From NCBI GenBank assembly GCA_910591455.2, contig OU342817.1, forward strand, positions 10,636,415 through 10,700,414: a stretch of DNA of 64,000 nucleotides, given 5' to 3'. This document shows, piece after piece, positions 26,180-38,595 of the stretch (the first letter of the stretch is position 1; each line of letters begins with the position of its first letter). Made by a program: the position numbers and the translations under genes. The stretch is from Pholis gunnellus. Its lineage: Eukaryota > Chordata > Actinopteri > Perciformes > Pholidae. Under the pieces are notes generated by a model, which was not told the origin of the DNA, ran no database searches, and saw nothing but the letters and a program-made list of their open reading frames with translations.

Positions 26180-26680
26180 GGGCCGTATTCACATAGCAGC
26201 TAGTCTTACAGTGAGACTCCTCCTAAATGGAGTTGAGCGTTACTGAGAGTTTCCTCTTAAGACGTATTTACAAAGCTCCTGAGGGCCACTTTTAGTAATT
26301 GAACTGATTGAACTCTAAAGCTACGAGAGGGGCCCAGCTAGACCTTGCAGCTAGTGATCGGTGCAAAGGTGACCTAGCTGTGTCAGTGAATGTGAAATGA
26401 AATATTCATCAGTACACAAGAGTGCTTTATCTCTGGATTTTCCAAAAGGCTGACACATGGCAGGCGCTACACAAAGCACATTTTAGTGACTTAGGAGTCC
26501 TTTAACTTCTGTCGGACTTAGGAGCTGGGAGTTTTAGAACTAAAATGCTTTGTGAGATCCTCTAAGACCCAAAACCAAAGAGTCTTAAAGCAACAAATGA
26601 CTCACCTTCCATTTAGTTTCTCCTAACTCATGCAGTTAGGAGCTACTTTAAGCCTTGGGCTGTTTTGTGAATATGACCCC
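26180..26680. mobile_element. PIF/Harbinger-like MITE (GGGCCGTATTCACA ends)
   Basis: The left end is GGGCCGTATTCACATAGCAG. The right end, read in reverse complement, is GGGGTCATATTCACAAAACAG, a clear terminal inverted repeat about 501 bases apart. The interior carries subterminal words such as TTAGGAGTC and AGTTAGGAGC in both orientations, as in fish elements of this sort. A clean target duplication was not evident. It has no transposase frame. Confidence 0.65.
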
Positions 26681-29099
26681 ATAGATATATATATATAAGC
26701 AGCATATTGGCTAACCTAGCTCCCAATTAAAAACTAGCTAAACTACATACAACTTACCACAAGCAAATATAAATTGAGGAAAAGGAGGAGTAAGTAAGTA
26801 AAAAACATTTATACAGCATCTTTATACTGTTACAAGTGGCAATTTGATCTCAAGAAACTACGAAAGCAGAGGACAAATTGAGTGCTTGAAATAATAATTA
26901 GTTCGAAATGGGAATCTCCAGCAAAAGTCATAATTTCTTTAAGCATACAACATGTAGTAGGGAGGGCCGGGGAACAAGTGAACATGTGAAAATAGGGCAG
27001 GAGCCGAGCTCAAAGCAGTTGTATCTCTATGGGCGCTGGCCCATTTCCAATACAGAATCCTCAAGAGGTGTGTTAGATTTTTATCCCGAGGAGGAACACA
27101 GACGGGGAGGAGACAGGGCAAGCACACACTCTCATAACAGCGGGCATCCGTCCTCAATAAACCTGCGTCCTGTAAAATGTGGTTGACTGCTATCATTTCA
27201 AGGAACGCTGTTCATCACTGCTTGTCTGGACCAATAAGTGTAAATGCATGCGTCTCAGCCAACAGAGAAATGCTGCTACACTCCACAGACAGATGGCTGC
27301 AGAGGCTGGCAGTGCCAGATGAGAGGCGGTCTCGCATCCAAATACCTCAATTAGGCCATTGCTTATTGGGTCAGGACAGGCGGAGAGCCCAGTATGTGAG
27401 CAAAGAGAGAAACGATGGCTACCGTATACAGAGCAGTCCCTTTTCTCACAAACACACATTTTCAAGCCAACTATTGGCAGATATTCGTTTTGTCGGATGA
27501 TAACTATTACCTGATGGTTGTTATTGTCTATATTGAATTAATTACTTGAGTCGAACAAATTCAAATGTTGGTCTTGCTCTGTGTCGGTGCAATTTAGGTT
27601 AAACCAACACATCATCTTAAAAAGACCAAAAGCTGACTGTGTTTCCAGACAGACAAACAGCGTGTGCCCTTGGCTCTGCTTTGAAACAACACAAGAAAAT
27701 GAGGTATCATGTTTTGATTTAATCAGATCACGTCAGTCATTTACAGGCTTGCTATAATAAGGCAGCCTTAAGCCGTGTCCCAATTTAGAGCTTCAAGATT
27801 AAATTCAACATTATTGATGGTTGATGACTGGCCCCAAACTCAGGTCTTCCACTTTAGAGCCAGATATGCTACACGCCCATTCACTACCACAACCTCTATA
27901 CTCTTACTTTTTCATCTTGCAACATGAAGCGAACTTCTAGAGGAAGATTTGGTTCACTGTTGATATTAATCCTTCAATTTACTCATTCATTCCAACATGA
28001 AAGATAGCCAACTGAAAGTAATGTTAATATTACTTCAACTGCGCGATTTCCTGTTCTGTCCAAACTCTCTTTTCTTTTTTTTATCTGATACACTTGTATC
28101 AAACAAATGTAGTTCTCATTAGCATAGCATTTAGATTAGTCTTGTTTTTGACATATGTCAAAAAATGTTTGTCATCATAGATTTTATTAACAAAATTAAC
28201 ACTGCTTTGTATTGTTTGCAGCTTTCAGTTAAATCTATCGGACACTGATAACTTGTTAACTGTTGTGTTCTGGCAGCCATTTAAAATCCATTAGAGAGAA
28301 AATGTATCAGTTGACCGAGTCATATTTAAGAAGATGACCATAAATATGGTACGGGTGATAATCACTCACTGGTTTAGTTTCCAATTTACGTGAAAAGGAA
28401 CAATGTCAAAGACGACTGACACACACCAGCCTGGCTCTGAATGAAACGTCCTCCAGAATCAGACTAATACATTCAACTCAAGAATACTGGGCGGACACGG
28501 TAGTATTGTAGGACACTAACGCACACAATTATTCAGAGATCTATTTAGTTGTATGATGCAGCCACACTTTGCATTCTATGATAACCAGCTATGTTGTGAG
28601 TGTTTTCGTCCTGTGGTTTACAGTTTGTAAGTAACTTTGATGCCTGCACTTTGATTTCCTCTTGGGATGCCAACATGAAGGCTTACAAGTGGAAAGACTG
28701 GGATTGATATTTTCCGATCTTTCTGTGCCAGTTTGCTCTGGAAGCAAATGCAATGGGAATTAGGAGATGCACATTTGCTGTACAGTATATTACATGTTGA
28801 CGAGAGCCATCAAAACTCCTAACCGAGGGTTATGACTCAAATATAAATAATTAACATGGCAACAATGAATAATTTAATAATGTTTGCCCATAGATGTGGT
28901 TTAAGTTATTTTTTGTATAGGCTTCGCCCTCTTAAAGCTGTTGATATCAGGTTCATCCCGCGCACATGTGCATTCGTAAATATGTTTTTGGTGTCCTTGT
29001 GCACAGGCCTCTCTTACAACAGCACTGGCAACATATAAACGCTGTGCGACCACAGTTCTGCTCTCATTTCTTCTTTATAGTGTCAAGCGGTCAACAAGT

Positions 29100-29523
29100 G
29101 AAGATGACAACGTCCAGTCGTGTCCGTCTCTGTACCGGCATGCCGGGTTGGCTACATCCTCCTTATAGACCCTCATCCCAGCTGGGAGAGCTGTCTCGGT
29201 GATGTCCACATCGGGCTTACCCAACAGTCCGCTTGCGAGTTCTTTAACTAGGAGCTGCGGCGACAGGAAGAGGCTTTCAGGGCGCTTTTGTGTGTTGACC
29301 GTCAGGATACCTTAACAGCCGATGAGCTGGACATCTTCCCCAGTGATTTCCCAGACAGCAAGGATGAAGACCACTGTGACGGGGCTCTCCTTCCTCCACT
29401 TTGGGAGCACTGGAGGCAGATAATGAGGGATACTAAGCCCCGAGTTTGTGGCTTTCTCCGTCCTCACAGTGGCCAGGAGCCCTGCATCAGTGACTTTCTC
29501 CTTCTCAGGATGATTTACCCACC
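29100..29523 (+). pseudogene. Coding-like relic of unknown gene, split by a hAT-type insertion
   Basis: One frame reads for about 150 codons with a single internal stop near 29251. It includes WESCLGDVHIGLTQQSACEF, then ELRRQEEAFRALLCVDRQDT and ELDIFPSDFPDSKDED, an acidic, soluble-looking sequence. A neighbouring frame gives DDLPTAKALFHEMLKTC and a stop when read across the 29532-30406 transposon after removing one copy of its target duplication. Together these suggest the 3' end of a decayed gene or retrocopy with one stop and one frame change. I do not recognise the family. It is on the strand opposite to the opsin, inside its intron 2. Confidence 0.4.
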
Positions 29524-29531
29524 GCCAAGGC

Positions 29532-30406
29532 TAGTGGTGCAACGGATCATACAACTTACAGTTCGGATCATATCACAGATCAGAGTCATTGATTGCATCA
29601 CAGATCAAATCCGCACAAAAGAAAAAAAGGGAGCAAATATAAATGTTTGATGCCGATATTAATTGCAGATCATTGAAGATCCATATTGGCAGATACAGAT
29701 CCCTTTGTTCTTTGATTATACAGCTGGTCTACAAGGCTCCAGAATATTGTTCTTACCACCGTCCCCAAAATCATTTTAACAGCTCTGAATACAGTGTAAA
29801 CATCAAAAAATTCTAAATCGTATCCTTTTACTTTGTTAAAGTAATTTATAGTGTTTTGTTTTTCATTCAAATGAAAATAAAAGATTGTATTTGTATTGAT
29901 TAAAGTTGTAATAATATATTATTAGAGCTAATGTAAACCAGTCATAATTCCCCCTCTAATATCTATTTATGTTGTGAAAACATCTCCTTCAAACAACTGG
30001 ATTTATTCAACACAACATGTTACGAGTCTACACATAAACACATCTTAACATTGCCCAATACTCATTTTCACTGAACAGAGCCTGAACGCATCATAATGTA
30101 ATTAAACGGAACCTTCGTTCGTTGTCAGTTAGCGGTGCTGCTGGTTAGCTCTCCTCCTGTCAATTTAAACACGGATTGGTTGTTTGTTATGTAACATTAT
30201 CAGAGATGGCAACTAGAAAAGCACAAACGCCGATGTCCTGATCGCATATATTTTATTAAATATATCGTCAGTAAAACTTTATTTCACACTGTGATGGTTA
30301 ACGTTAAACTGTGTAATTAATCCGCAGTTCACATGCGTGCCGAACCGTGAGGGAGGATCTGTACGAATCACAGATCCTCCCTCGACGATGGTCCTTTACA
30401 CCACTA
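29532..30406. mobile_element. Non-autonomous hAT-type element with perfect 8 bp target duplication
   Basis: The ends are TAGTGGTGCAACGGATC and, read in reverse complement, TAGTGGTGTAAAGGACC. GCCAAGGC stands on both sides (29524-29531 and 30407-30414), an exact eight-base duplication, which is the hallmark of hAT transposition. The 875 bp interior has no transposase frame. The intact duplication and similar ends suggest a fairly recent insertion. Confidence 0.8.
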
Positions 30407-32323
30407 GCCAAGGCCCTCTTTCATGAAATGCTAAAGACATGCTAATCTAAATTGGGAGCGCAACTATGGTTGCACAGAGTTTATATGTTGCACGTGCAGA
30501 CGTACGAGAGTCTGCACGTCTATATACTCATAGAATTACAACATGTAACTAACGTTACTGGGTCAATAATGCACACAGGAAAGCCTTTGTTTCATTTAAA
30601 ACAATATGGACATTTGAGATGTATGGATCATTAAAGTAGCTCTTCCTCTCTTTCAAAACGTTCACCCTTTTGCCTTTTGTCCTGTAGAGTCAATATATGG
30701 GTTAAGATGTTGAATTATATATTTTAAAACCATGGGAACAGTGCAGTGAACAATACGGTGTCTCAAATATTACCACTGTGAGTGATTATCTTGCTCCTGT
30801 TTCAGCAAAAGGTCAATGAGGGACATTCTCTCTGAACTAGAGATAAAAACGGGTTATAGTATATTACTTCTACACTTTAATATCACCCAATTTCCAGGTT
30901 TCATAAATTATGTAAAAGTAGTGGTTCTGGGGCTGGCATCAAATGAGCACACCTGAATTATGAATTAAACTAACGATGCATCCTCCAGCTGCATTAAGAG
31001 GGGTCTTGCAACTTTGAAGGCGTTTCGTTTAACCTTGCTTTTTAAAGGTTTGCTCGCTAAAAGGCAGCACGTGCTTTCAGTGTAAATTAGTGCAAGTGTA
31101 GTGCAACACACTTTGTGGTTTCGCTGGGCAAATACACGGCAAACATGACGTGTAATTAGATGAAAGTCCTTCCTATGTTTACTAATAAGTATTCATGTGA
31201 ATGATATATATACTTAACTAAAATTGTAATGTAACATCTGGGGATAGAAAACATTTAAAGTTATCATTTAAAGTATCAGCAAGGTCTAGTTGATGGAGTT
31301 TCACAGCTTGGATTAAGTGCAGGCTGAGTGTGGTTGTATCATGTCCACGGATTGGTAGTGAGGGGTTGGCAGATGTCAGAGATCAAGTACTTGAAATGTA
31401 AAATTGTAAAATTGCATGTACCGTAATAGAAGAATTTGGTCGTATTGTCCACCCATTTCACTGAGCAGGTCAATCTGAGACACATGGGTACAAACGAGGT
31501 TCATCCCATACAATCTCCAAAGAATGTAACACTCACTGGTGGTTTGCTTTCTTTGCTCTGTAGCCTAGCAGACAAATTAACTCTACTGGAAATTCAGCTT
31601 TTCTTTCAGTTGTGAACCCACGACCAAATGGAGCATTTGATGATTTACACAGCATTCCTAACAAAGGCTTCCCACCTCGTTTTGTTTTGCTTGTTGTATT
31701 TGCACAAATAACGAGAGAAATAGGAAGAGGGAACACAGAGAGCGAGATGGAGAAAGAGAATTGGAGGAAGAGGGCTTAGAAAAGAGTAAAAAGGCAAATA
31801 AAAAAGCTTGAAGCAGTCGCTGCAGACAGTGAAATGAGCCATTGTACTGTGTGTTACGCACCGATTCAGAATAATAAGCCACTGATATGGACAATCAGAT
31901 AAGAATGTGTGGAGATGTGAGTGAGTATGAAGAACACGCACAAGTAAGATTAGCATAATAGCCCAGAGACTTGTCAAAAGTGGGAAACAGAGTTGGAGAT
32001 GGATGCTCCGAGGGCAAAGGGAATGTAGAGAAGAAGAAAAACAAGTAGAAAAACCAAGGACCCAGCAAGACAATGAGCAGAGACAAGGCACTTGTAATAC
32101 AAAGAGAACAAGGGCCTCATCCTGCAGCCAGTCTGACTGAGAACTAATTTGTGTTTTAAGCGCTCAGCTCCCTTTGCAGAATAGCAGCTGTAACCTCTAG
32201 CATCTCGCCACTCGCCCACCGAGCTCGTATCAAGCAAGCATGATGGCAATTTTCATCCCAAGGGTTGCTAAGAAGTGTTTTCACAGCTGTATCTCCTTCT
32301 CGTTGCTGTCATGTTTCTGGCGT

Positions 32324-32353
32324 ATGTGTGTGTGTGTGTGTGTGTGGTGTGTG
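32324..32353. repeat. (TG)n microsatellite
   Basis: A TG run with one G insertion. Confidence 0.9.
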
Positions 32354-32869
32354 TTTTAGTCACACATTTTTGTGGTGAGGAACATCAGGCCTAATGTGAA
32401 AAAAGAAATAAACAAAGACAATAATCTTTTGAAGCGGCACATTTGGACGTGAGCGACAGATTTCTTTTGTAATACGTTATCGGAGAGACAGATCTGGTGT
32501 TATACTGACGAGCCTTTCACTGTGGCAATTTGGTAACGTAATTAAAACAATTAAAATGAAAGAATCTGCCAGGAAGACATCACTCTTTGTGAAATGTCGG
32601 AAACAGTGTAGACAGTAGTGTGCCTTCCAGATACACATGTAGCCAAGCAGGTTTGTAACACATGCTGAGGTTCATGCTGTCATTTGCCTCAGATCTCGCT
32701 CCCCGTCGAAAAGGCACAAAGACCAACCAGTGTGAGCGCTTATACACTTATGCCAGTTTCTTAGGTACACCTTGCTAAAACTGATGCACTCTTATACCCG
32801 ACCATAAACCCTTCCTGTGTTATACTAAGAGGTATCCCTAATACTGTCAATCGCAGTAAGCCCACCCTG

Positions 32870-33150
32870 AAGCGTATTCTGCTTTATGATCTATTGTTCA
32901 CTAAATGGGACCATAACTTCCTAAATAACATCATGCTGTATTGAACAACTACGACTATAAACTTGTGTTCGCAATGTTTACTGAGGAAATAAATCAGGTG
33001 AGAGGTAGTCATTTTATCATTGACTTCCATACAATCAGAGTTCTTTTTGCAACCAGAGGTGTCGCCCCCTGAAGGCCAGTAGAGAGAATGCAGGTTTTAA
33101 GACACTTCCACATTGGCTTCACTTTTCAGAGCCGGAAGTTGCCGCCTGCC
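32870..33150 (+). repeat. Interspersed percomorph repeat (TTTTTGCAACCAGAGG type)
   Basis: It has CACTAAATGGGACCATAACTT, TTTACTGAGGAAATAAATCA, CTTTTTGCAACCAGAGG, GTCGCCCCCTGAAGGCC and CACATTGGCTTCACTTTTCA in the order I recall from a repeat common in perch-like fish. No second copy lies in this window. Confidence 0.5.
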
Positions 33151-33409
33151 CCGACATAAGCCACGACATCAGTTCAGACTTACTTAAGGTGGGCTGACCT
33201 TTTAGGGTGGACCAGATATTCTCACTGTAGAGTCAAGCCCCTCACCATTATCGACCAGCAACAAGAGCTCCAAAAAAAAGGTTTATTTTTATTCTTTTTT
33301 TAACAAAGTCTGGAAGAGCCCAGTAGTAAACAATTGCAATTGCTTTTTGTGAGTTGATGTATCCGTTTGTGTTAAATGGGCAGATATCGTCTCATGATGA
33401 TCGCAGGTT

Positions 33410-33540
33410 CCTGAATTGAATCGTATCAAAATCGCATTGTGGCAGACTTTGTGATTTAAAAAAATATCGTATCGTTGTCCCAAGAATCGATATAATATGG
33501 TATCGTGATAAAACTCCCGTGATTTATACCCCTTGTACTT
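33410..33540. repeat. Transposon-like fragment rich in ATCGTATCG words
   Basis: The words ATATCGTATCGTTG, AATCGATATAATATGG and GTATCGTGATAAAAC are typical of the internal parts of fish hAT-like elements. No ends were found. Confidence 0.35.
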
Positions 33541-35187
33541 TTGTGGATGCCAGCAAAGTAGGTGGAGGCACAAGTGTAATTTCCTAATCCAAACTGCACC
33601 ACCTAATATGCATTGAATTCCCCCTCTAGTGCACTCCCTGCCTATTTTTGCAAAGTATGATAGCAGGTGTGGAAGTTGGGCAAAAAAAACTCTGCTCGTG
33701 ACCAATGAAATTACCTCATGACCGGTGCAAGGTCGGTGCATCTGATGTGGGCCCGAACAAAATTAGGACCCCAGCAGTCACAGTCTGTTTCTCTCCCCCT
33801 CCTCCCCTCCTTTTCCTCCTTTCATCTCTCTGCCTCCTTCACTTCCCCTTGATATCTTCATCGCTCTCCCTCTCTCCAGCTCTATATCTGTGTCACAGAG
33901 CCAACGGTATGTTGGGGAAATATGGTAGCAGTTGAGAGTATCGCTAGATATCTGCAGGGATATATGAGTCATATAATGAATTCCGACCAAGGGTAAAGAT
34001 GTTGAGACAAGTGAGGGAGCTGCTGGTTATCAAACCAAAGACTTTTAACCAAGGGCTAATTGAAGGAAAGATTCTGGACAAGAGGCTAAAATCTAATGGC
34101 TCTGATGATTCATGATTCGATCCAACCCAGTTTATCAAACCCATGGGTCATCACTTCAACCACTGAATTATGCTTTCTGACCTCTGTCAACAACACAATG
34201 AATTAAGCAATTTATTATCTTGATATCATCTGAAATATAAAGTGAGGTAACCAAATTATATAAAAGTGGGTAAAGGCAATTCAAAGGACATCATACAAAA
34301 AATATAGCCTAGTTTTGTATAATATGTCTTTGTGTTTTTGCACTGCAAATTACGCCCATTTGTTGCGCAATTTGTGTCACTTAAAACAAGGATGTTGCAC
34401 CTGATTAGACTTCATAACGACGAATGAAATCCTCTTATATACAGTATGTTGTGCTTACCTCTCAGGGACGATCAGTCAGATGTTCTCGCACACAAATCAG
34501 TTAGCCTTTTGAGGAATGAGGAATAATACAGTATGTGGAGATATCTTTACACTAAATTGTGCTGCACATCTGCTTTGGTTGAGACATCTATAATCGCTGA
34601 TAAAATGCCAGAAACTACTTTTCCAGATTTATATTCCAGATTTGTATTCCAGTATTAAATCAAACAGTATGCATAACAGATGGTGATTTGGATGGTGTGT
34701 AATTTGGTGGTCTGCCAGCAATTGAAGTCACAGAAATTGCACAAAACCAAATTCAGCTGTTGCCTTGGTAAAGCAAACTGATGGAGTGACATGGTCCTGT
34801 TTCTCTCTTTTTAAAAGGAAAAAGAGGACGTGTAACGTATTCCTCCTAATCCCAACCCAGGCCATAACCACCTACACCACAACATGCTGTCCCTTATACC
34901 TACATACGAAGACTCCATCACAACTCCCTGCAGTTTATAACTGCTTTTGTTAAACAAGTTAATTATGTGCTGGACACAAAGCATTTAATAAGGTGTAGCC
35001 AATTTTACACATCCTGAAGATAACAGCTGTTGTTTAATTAATTCATTGTTAATTTAACACATAAATATAGCAATTTTGATTGTGTTTGTAGGTCACTGTT
35101 TTCTTGATACATGTGCATGTTCCAGTTTAAGTGCCAGGGAATTGCTCCAACACAATATTTATTTATGAGTTAAATCAAACCATTGTC

Positions 35188-35212
35188 ATAATAATAATAA
35201 TAATAATAATAA
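35188..35212. repeat. (ATA)n microsatellite
   Basis: Eight ATA/TAA units. Confidence 0.9.
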
Positions 35213-36025
35213 CCATTTTTTAATGCCCTCATGTTCTCATTGACGTCACATATGATGAAGAGAGCCACATCAAACTGAACGTCATACCTTCTCTCTGTGT
35301 CTTGCCTCTGATGGTCAGATGTTTAGTGAATCACGTGAAGCACATCAATTAACAAACACAAAGTTGATTTAGTCTTCCCCATGTGAACTGCTCCATTGAG
35401 CAGCACATTATTAGATAGGGGAGTTTAACTTTTTCTATGGACAAGTTGCTCAACTTCTTTTACATAATGTGACAGGAGAACTGTAGCCTTTACATTACAC
35501 AGCATTGTCAGTAGGAGAAGAACAACTCCGAAGAGCACGGCCAGTCATTAAAATGAGCAAAGATAAGGGATGCACTTGTACTCCTGAACAAAGAAGGGAT
35601 AAAGGACGAAAAAGGGGGCAACGAAGCTGAAGCAGACGTATAATAGATGTATAAGAGAGTTTGGAAGGAGTTGAAAAAAAAGGCTGGTAAAGGCTGACAA
35701 TGACAGAGAGAGAAAGAGTACTGAACACTATTACTTTCCCTCGCCTCTTCTTAATCTATACAAGAAGTGTGTGTGTGTGTTTTCTGATGAGGAAACAGCA
35801 AATAGATAAAGTGTGAGAGGGGACAAAAGAAGAAGAACAAAGTGAAACAAACTGATGCAAAGTTATAAAGAAAAAGGAAGAAAACCGTACAAAAGGCCGA
35901 AGACAGGAGGATCACAGTCTGAGCGAGTTGTAATCCTGGAAAAATAAATAATGCTCTGGGACCTGTTCATGCAAACTGTGTGAAAGTGTTTTTGTTTATG
36001 TATGTGTGTGTATGTGAGGCTTCCC

Positions 36026-36027
<2 letters not shown>

Positions 36028-36058
<31 letters not shown>
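36028..36058. repeat. (GA)n microsatellite
   Basis: About fifteen uninterrupted GA units. Confidence 0.9.
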
Positions 36059-36059
<1 letters not shown>

Positions 36060-36426
36060 ACTGCCTTCCACACTGTCTGCCCTCATATTCATCCAGTCGT
36101 TAAGTGTGGGACATTGTGCGAAAAACCAAACATTGGTTACCTCATGCCACAGTTCACAGCCATGGTGGAAAGGGCAAATCCTCCAAAAAATTCAGTATAT
36201 AATCTCTTATCCTCACTTGAAGAAGACATCTACTGCTTAATATTTAATGAACATATACATATGTATTTATTTTGCATCTCAGAATTTGTAGGAATCACGG
36301 TGAACCTATAGGACTTTATAACGTTTCCTACACTTACTATTAGCAAAGCACAGTGTGGCATAGATTTTTTTTATTATGATGGCATTTTGTAGTTTTCTGA
36401 CTGTTGTGGTTTTGACATATCAAGGC

Positions 36427-36561
36427 AGAGTCACACATCCGTGAATGCAGGTGAGCACCCACCGGCTGCCGAAGATGCATGCTTCGCTACCAAAAGCGAA
36501 TGTTTTTACGCCCCTTCGCGAATTGGGAGGCGTGTGTTCATTTTTCACATGTGTGACTTTT
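36427..36561. repeat. Small inverted-repeat element (MITE remnant)
   Basis: The left end AGAGTCACACATCCGTGAA and the right end, in reverse complement AAAAGTCACACATGTGAAAAA, form an imperfect inverted repeat 135 bases apart. The interior has several CGAA/TTCG words. It is too short to code for anything. No clear target duplication was seen. Confidence 0.5.
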
Positions 36562-37485
36562 AAGTTGTGGTAAAATTCTAAATGCAGAAAAAAAAGCACC
36601 ACATTTTGTATGTGTAGGCCTCATGTGTGTATAGACAAATATTATACTCTGGGTCAAAGAATTATCTAATTATAAATGCAAACATTTGTGGAAAAAAACA
36701 CATTTTTAAAAGATGGCTCTGACATTGCTTATTTAACAAGGGCATGAATGAACGATTAGATGAATAAACCCAAGATTTGCATGAATGCCGCTTGTTTCTC
36801 CATAATTGGATGCAGAGTGGTGGGAATTAATTATCTGAAGAGGTGTACAACCGACCAAAGTTGATTGATGGCAGAATCGAAGAAAGGATTTGACGGAATC
36901 AAATCATGACTGTTTCAAAGCAATATTTTCCCTGTCACTGTGAGCTCGTGAGCACATTGTTTCATACAAAGTCGGCGCATGCTCTCTTTGAGACAAGTTC
37001 ATTTAAATCTAGTCATTTAAATAAATGTGTGAACCAAATGTAATGTGTGATGTGAACCATCAAAATGCAGCTCCCAGAGTCTGAATTGATAGACTTGCAG
37101 TGACAGCACAGATGATAATTGTAGTGCGATAAAACCACAGTTTATGGTTCATAACCGTAATTGCCTTTGCTATAAAACAGCCGTTTGAATGCAGCTGCAG
37201 GTTTTGGTTCACTGCTTCACAGCTGTCAAAAAAAAAGGTTTAACTACCAAAGAACAGAGTGGACAGAGCACTGTAAGTTTTTAGATGCATTTGCTCAACA
37301 ACAAGAGTGAATGTTAAACACAACACTGACTTATTACAACATATTAAGTTGATTTGGCAAAGCTGTTTATTTTCAGCCAATATTTACTCTCCTTTTAGCT
37401 CTATTTAGTTTTTTTAGGAACTAGACTTGTTTGTGCAAGTACTGAAGGTTTCGTGGAGTCCTTCCCCGTCCCCATATTTCCTCAC

Positions 37486-37814
37486 CTGTCTGATGGCACA
37501 CAGAAGCTTCCCGTAGCAGAACACGATCACCAGGAACGGCACAATGAGGCAGAAGACAAACAGGCAGATGATGTAAGATATGCTATTCGCCGTCTTGGCC
37601 GTCCAGTCGACAGAGCAGGTGGTCCCGGGACCCTCTGGGCCATATTGGCTCCAGCCAAAGAGAGGCGGAATGGTCCAGACGAGGGAGTAGACCCAGGACA
37701 AAGTGATCCCTATGGAGATCTTATGGTAGTTGGAGGAGTCCGCCTCTGTAGGCGCCACCATGGTGCTGTAGCGCTCATAGGAGAGGACAGCCAGGGAGAT
37801 CAGGGAGACGATGC
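37486..37814 (-). CDS. tmtops: TMT-type opsin, coding exon 2 (helices 3 to 5)
   Basis: This exon encodes residues 126-234 plus two bases of Gly125. It reads IVSLISLAVLSYERYSTM, which contains the G-protein-coupling ERY motif at 138-140. Helix 4 is at about 156-176. Extracellular loop 2 reads GWSQYGPEGPGTTCSVDW; its E185 matches bovine E181, the ancestral counterion, and C191 pairs with C114 in exon 1. Helix 5 (about 202-228) ends in FCYGKLLCAIRQ. The acceptor is CTGTAG before GCATC and the donor is CAG/GTGAG. The first junction is phase 1 and aligns with the rhodopsin intron at residue 121; the rhodopsin intron near 177 is absent, as expected for encephalopsin/TMT genes. A 162-codon plus-strand frame over this exon is its antisense shadow. 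Confidence 0.95.
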
Positions 37815-38582
37815 CTACAGGGTAGACAGGGCACACACACATACAGAGGTATGTATAGATTCAGTCACACAGCATGTAGAAACAGGAGTTCAATTCAATA
37901 CACAACACTGTGCAGGTGTGTTCTTTCTTTTTATACCCTGACTACTGTACTTCACATTTAACGGGGCCATCAAATAGAGACAAAAATGCGCTGCCTGTCT
38001 AAATGTTTATCTATTCTAGCGAGGAACAACTGTGATATGAAGCGCTTTCTGAAAAGAAAATTGCAGCTAAAAGGAGCTTAATTTAACTTAAACCAAAGGA
38101 CATGTTATGATTTCATAAAATGATCACTACAGCAAAAGTGGTTGTGAAATCATCAAGTATTTCAGCCGCCGGCGCTTGCAGCAGATACACACTGCTGTAA
38201 GTCATGCAATACCTGTAGTGTCTCTGCACGACAGAAGCAATGCGGTGAAACACACAACACAGAATATTTTGAGAAGCTTTCTTATCTTTCATTCCTTTTC
38301 TTTCTCAGTAGGTCAGAGGCGCGGCAGCAAGAACCTGGAGCTCAATGACTCAGTGTTCATGTTGACCCCTCAGTCTTTTATCCTGTTTGCTATTTGGTTT
38401 CGAAGCCATTACGAGCCACGAGGCAGTGCTTCATGCCCATTGATTTTCAGCTGCAATGAAGCGAAGCTGAGCTGGACGCTCTTTTTAAGTAGACGATCCA
38501 GGCCTTTCAATGTGCCAATACCATGGCCACCCAGCACGATCAATGGGTAAAGAGAAAAGGTGAGGATTTGAGAGGAAATGTA

Positions 38583-38595
38583 GGAGGGGGGGGGG
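38583..38595. repeat. G-rich homopolymer
   Basis: A run of G bases interrupted only at its start. Confidence 0.85.

Larger units (their letters stand above)
12160..37485 (-). other. Intron 2 of the TMT-type opsin (25.3 kb)
   Basis: The donor is at 37481-37485 (GTGAG on the minus strand) and the acceptor CTGCAG is at 12160-12165, so the intron is phase 0 and 25,326 bases long. It contains the repeats, transposon remnants and the coding-like relic listed separately. Outside those, it shows AT-rich sequence, purine-rich tracts (for example 31730-31830 and 35500-35900) and chance open frames only. Confidence 0.85.

Noticed and set aside
31645..32091. 148-codon hydrophobic minus-strand frame
   Set aside because: It arises from a purine-rich plus strand that lacks stops in reverse; composition is Leu/Ser/Cys/Phe biased with no recognisable domain.
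33289..33741. 150-codon minus-strand frame
   Set aside because: It runs across an ATCGTATCG-rich transposon-like fragment and shows no domain.
37453..37941. 162-codon plus-strand frame
   Set aside because: It is antisense to opsin exon 2, which has full motif support; a long antisense frame is expected over GC-rich coding sequence.
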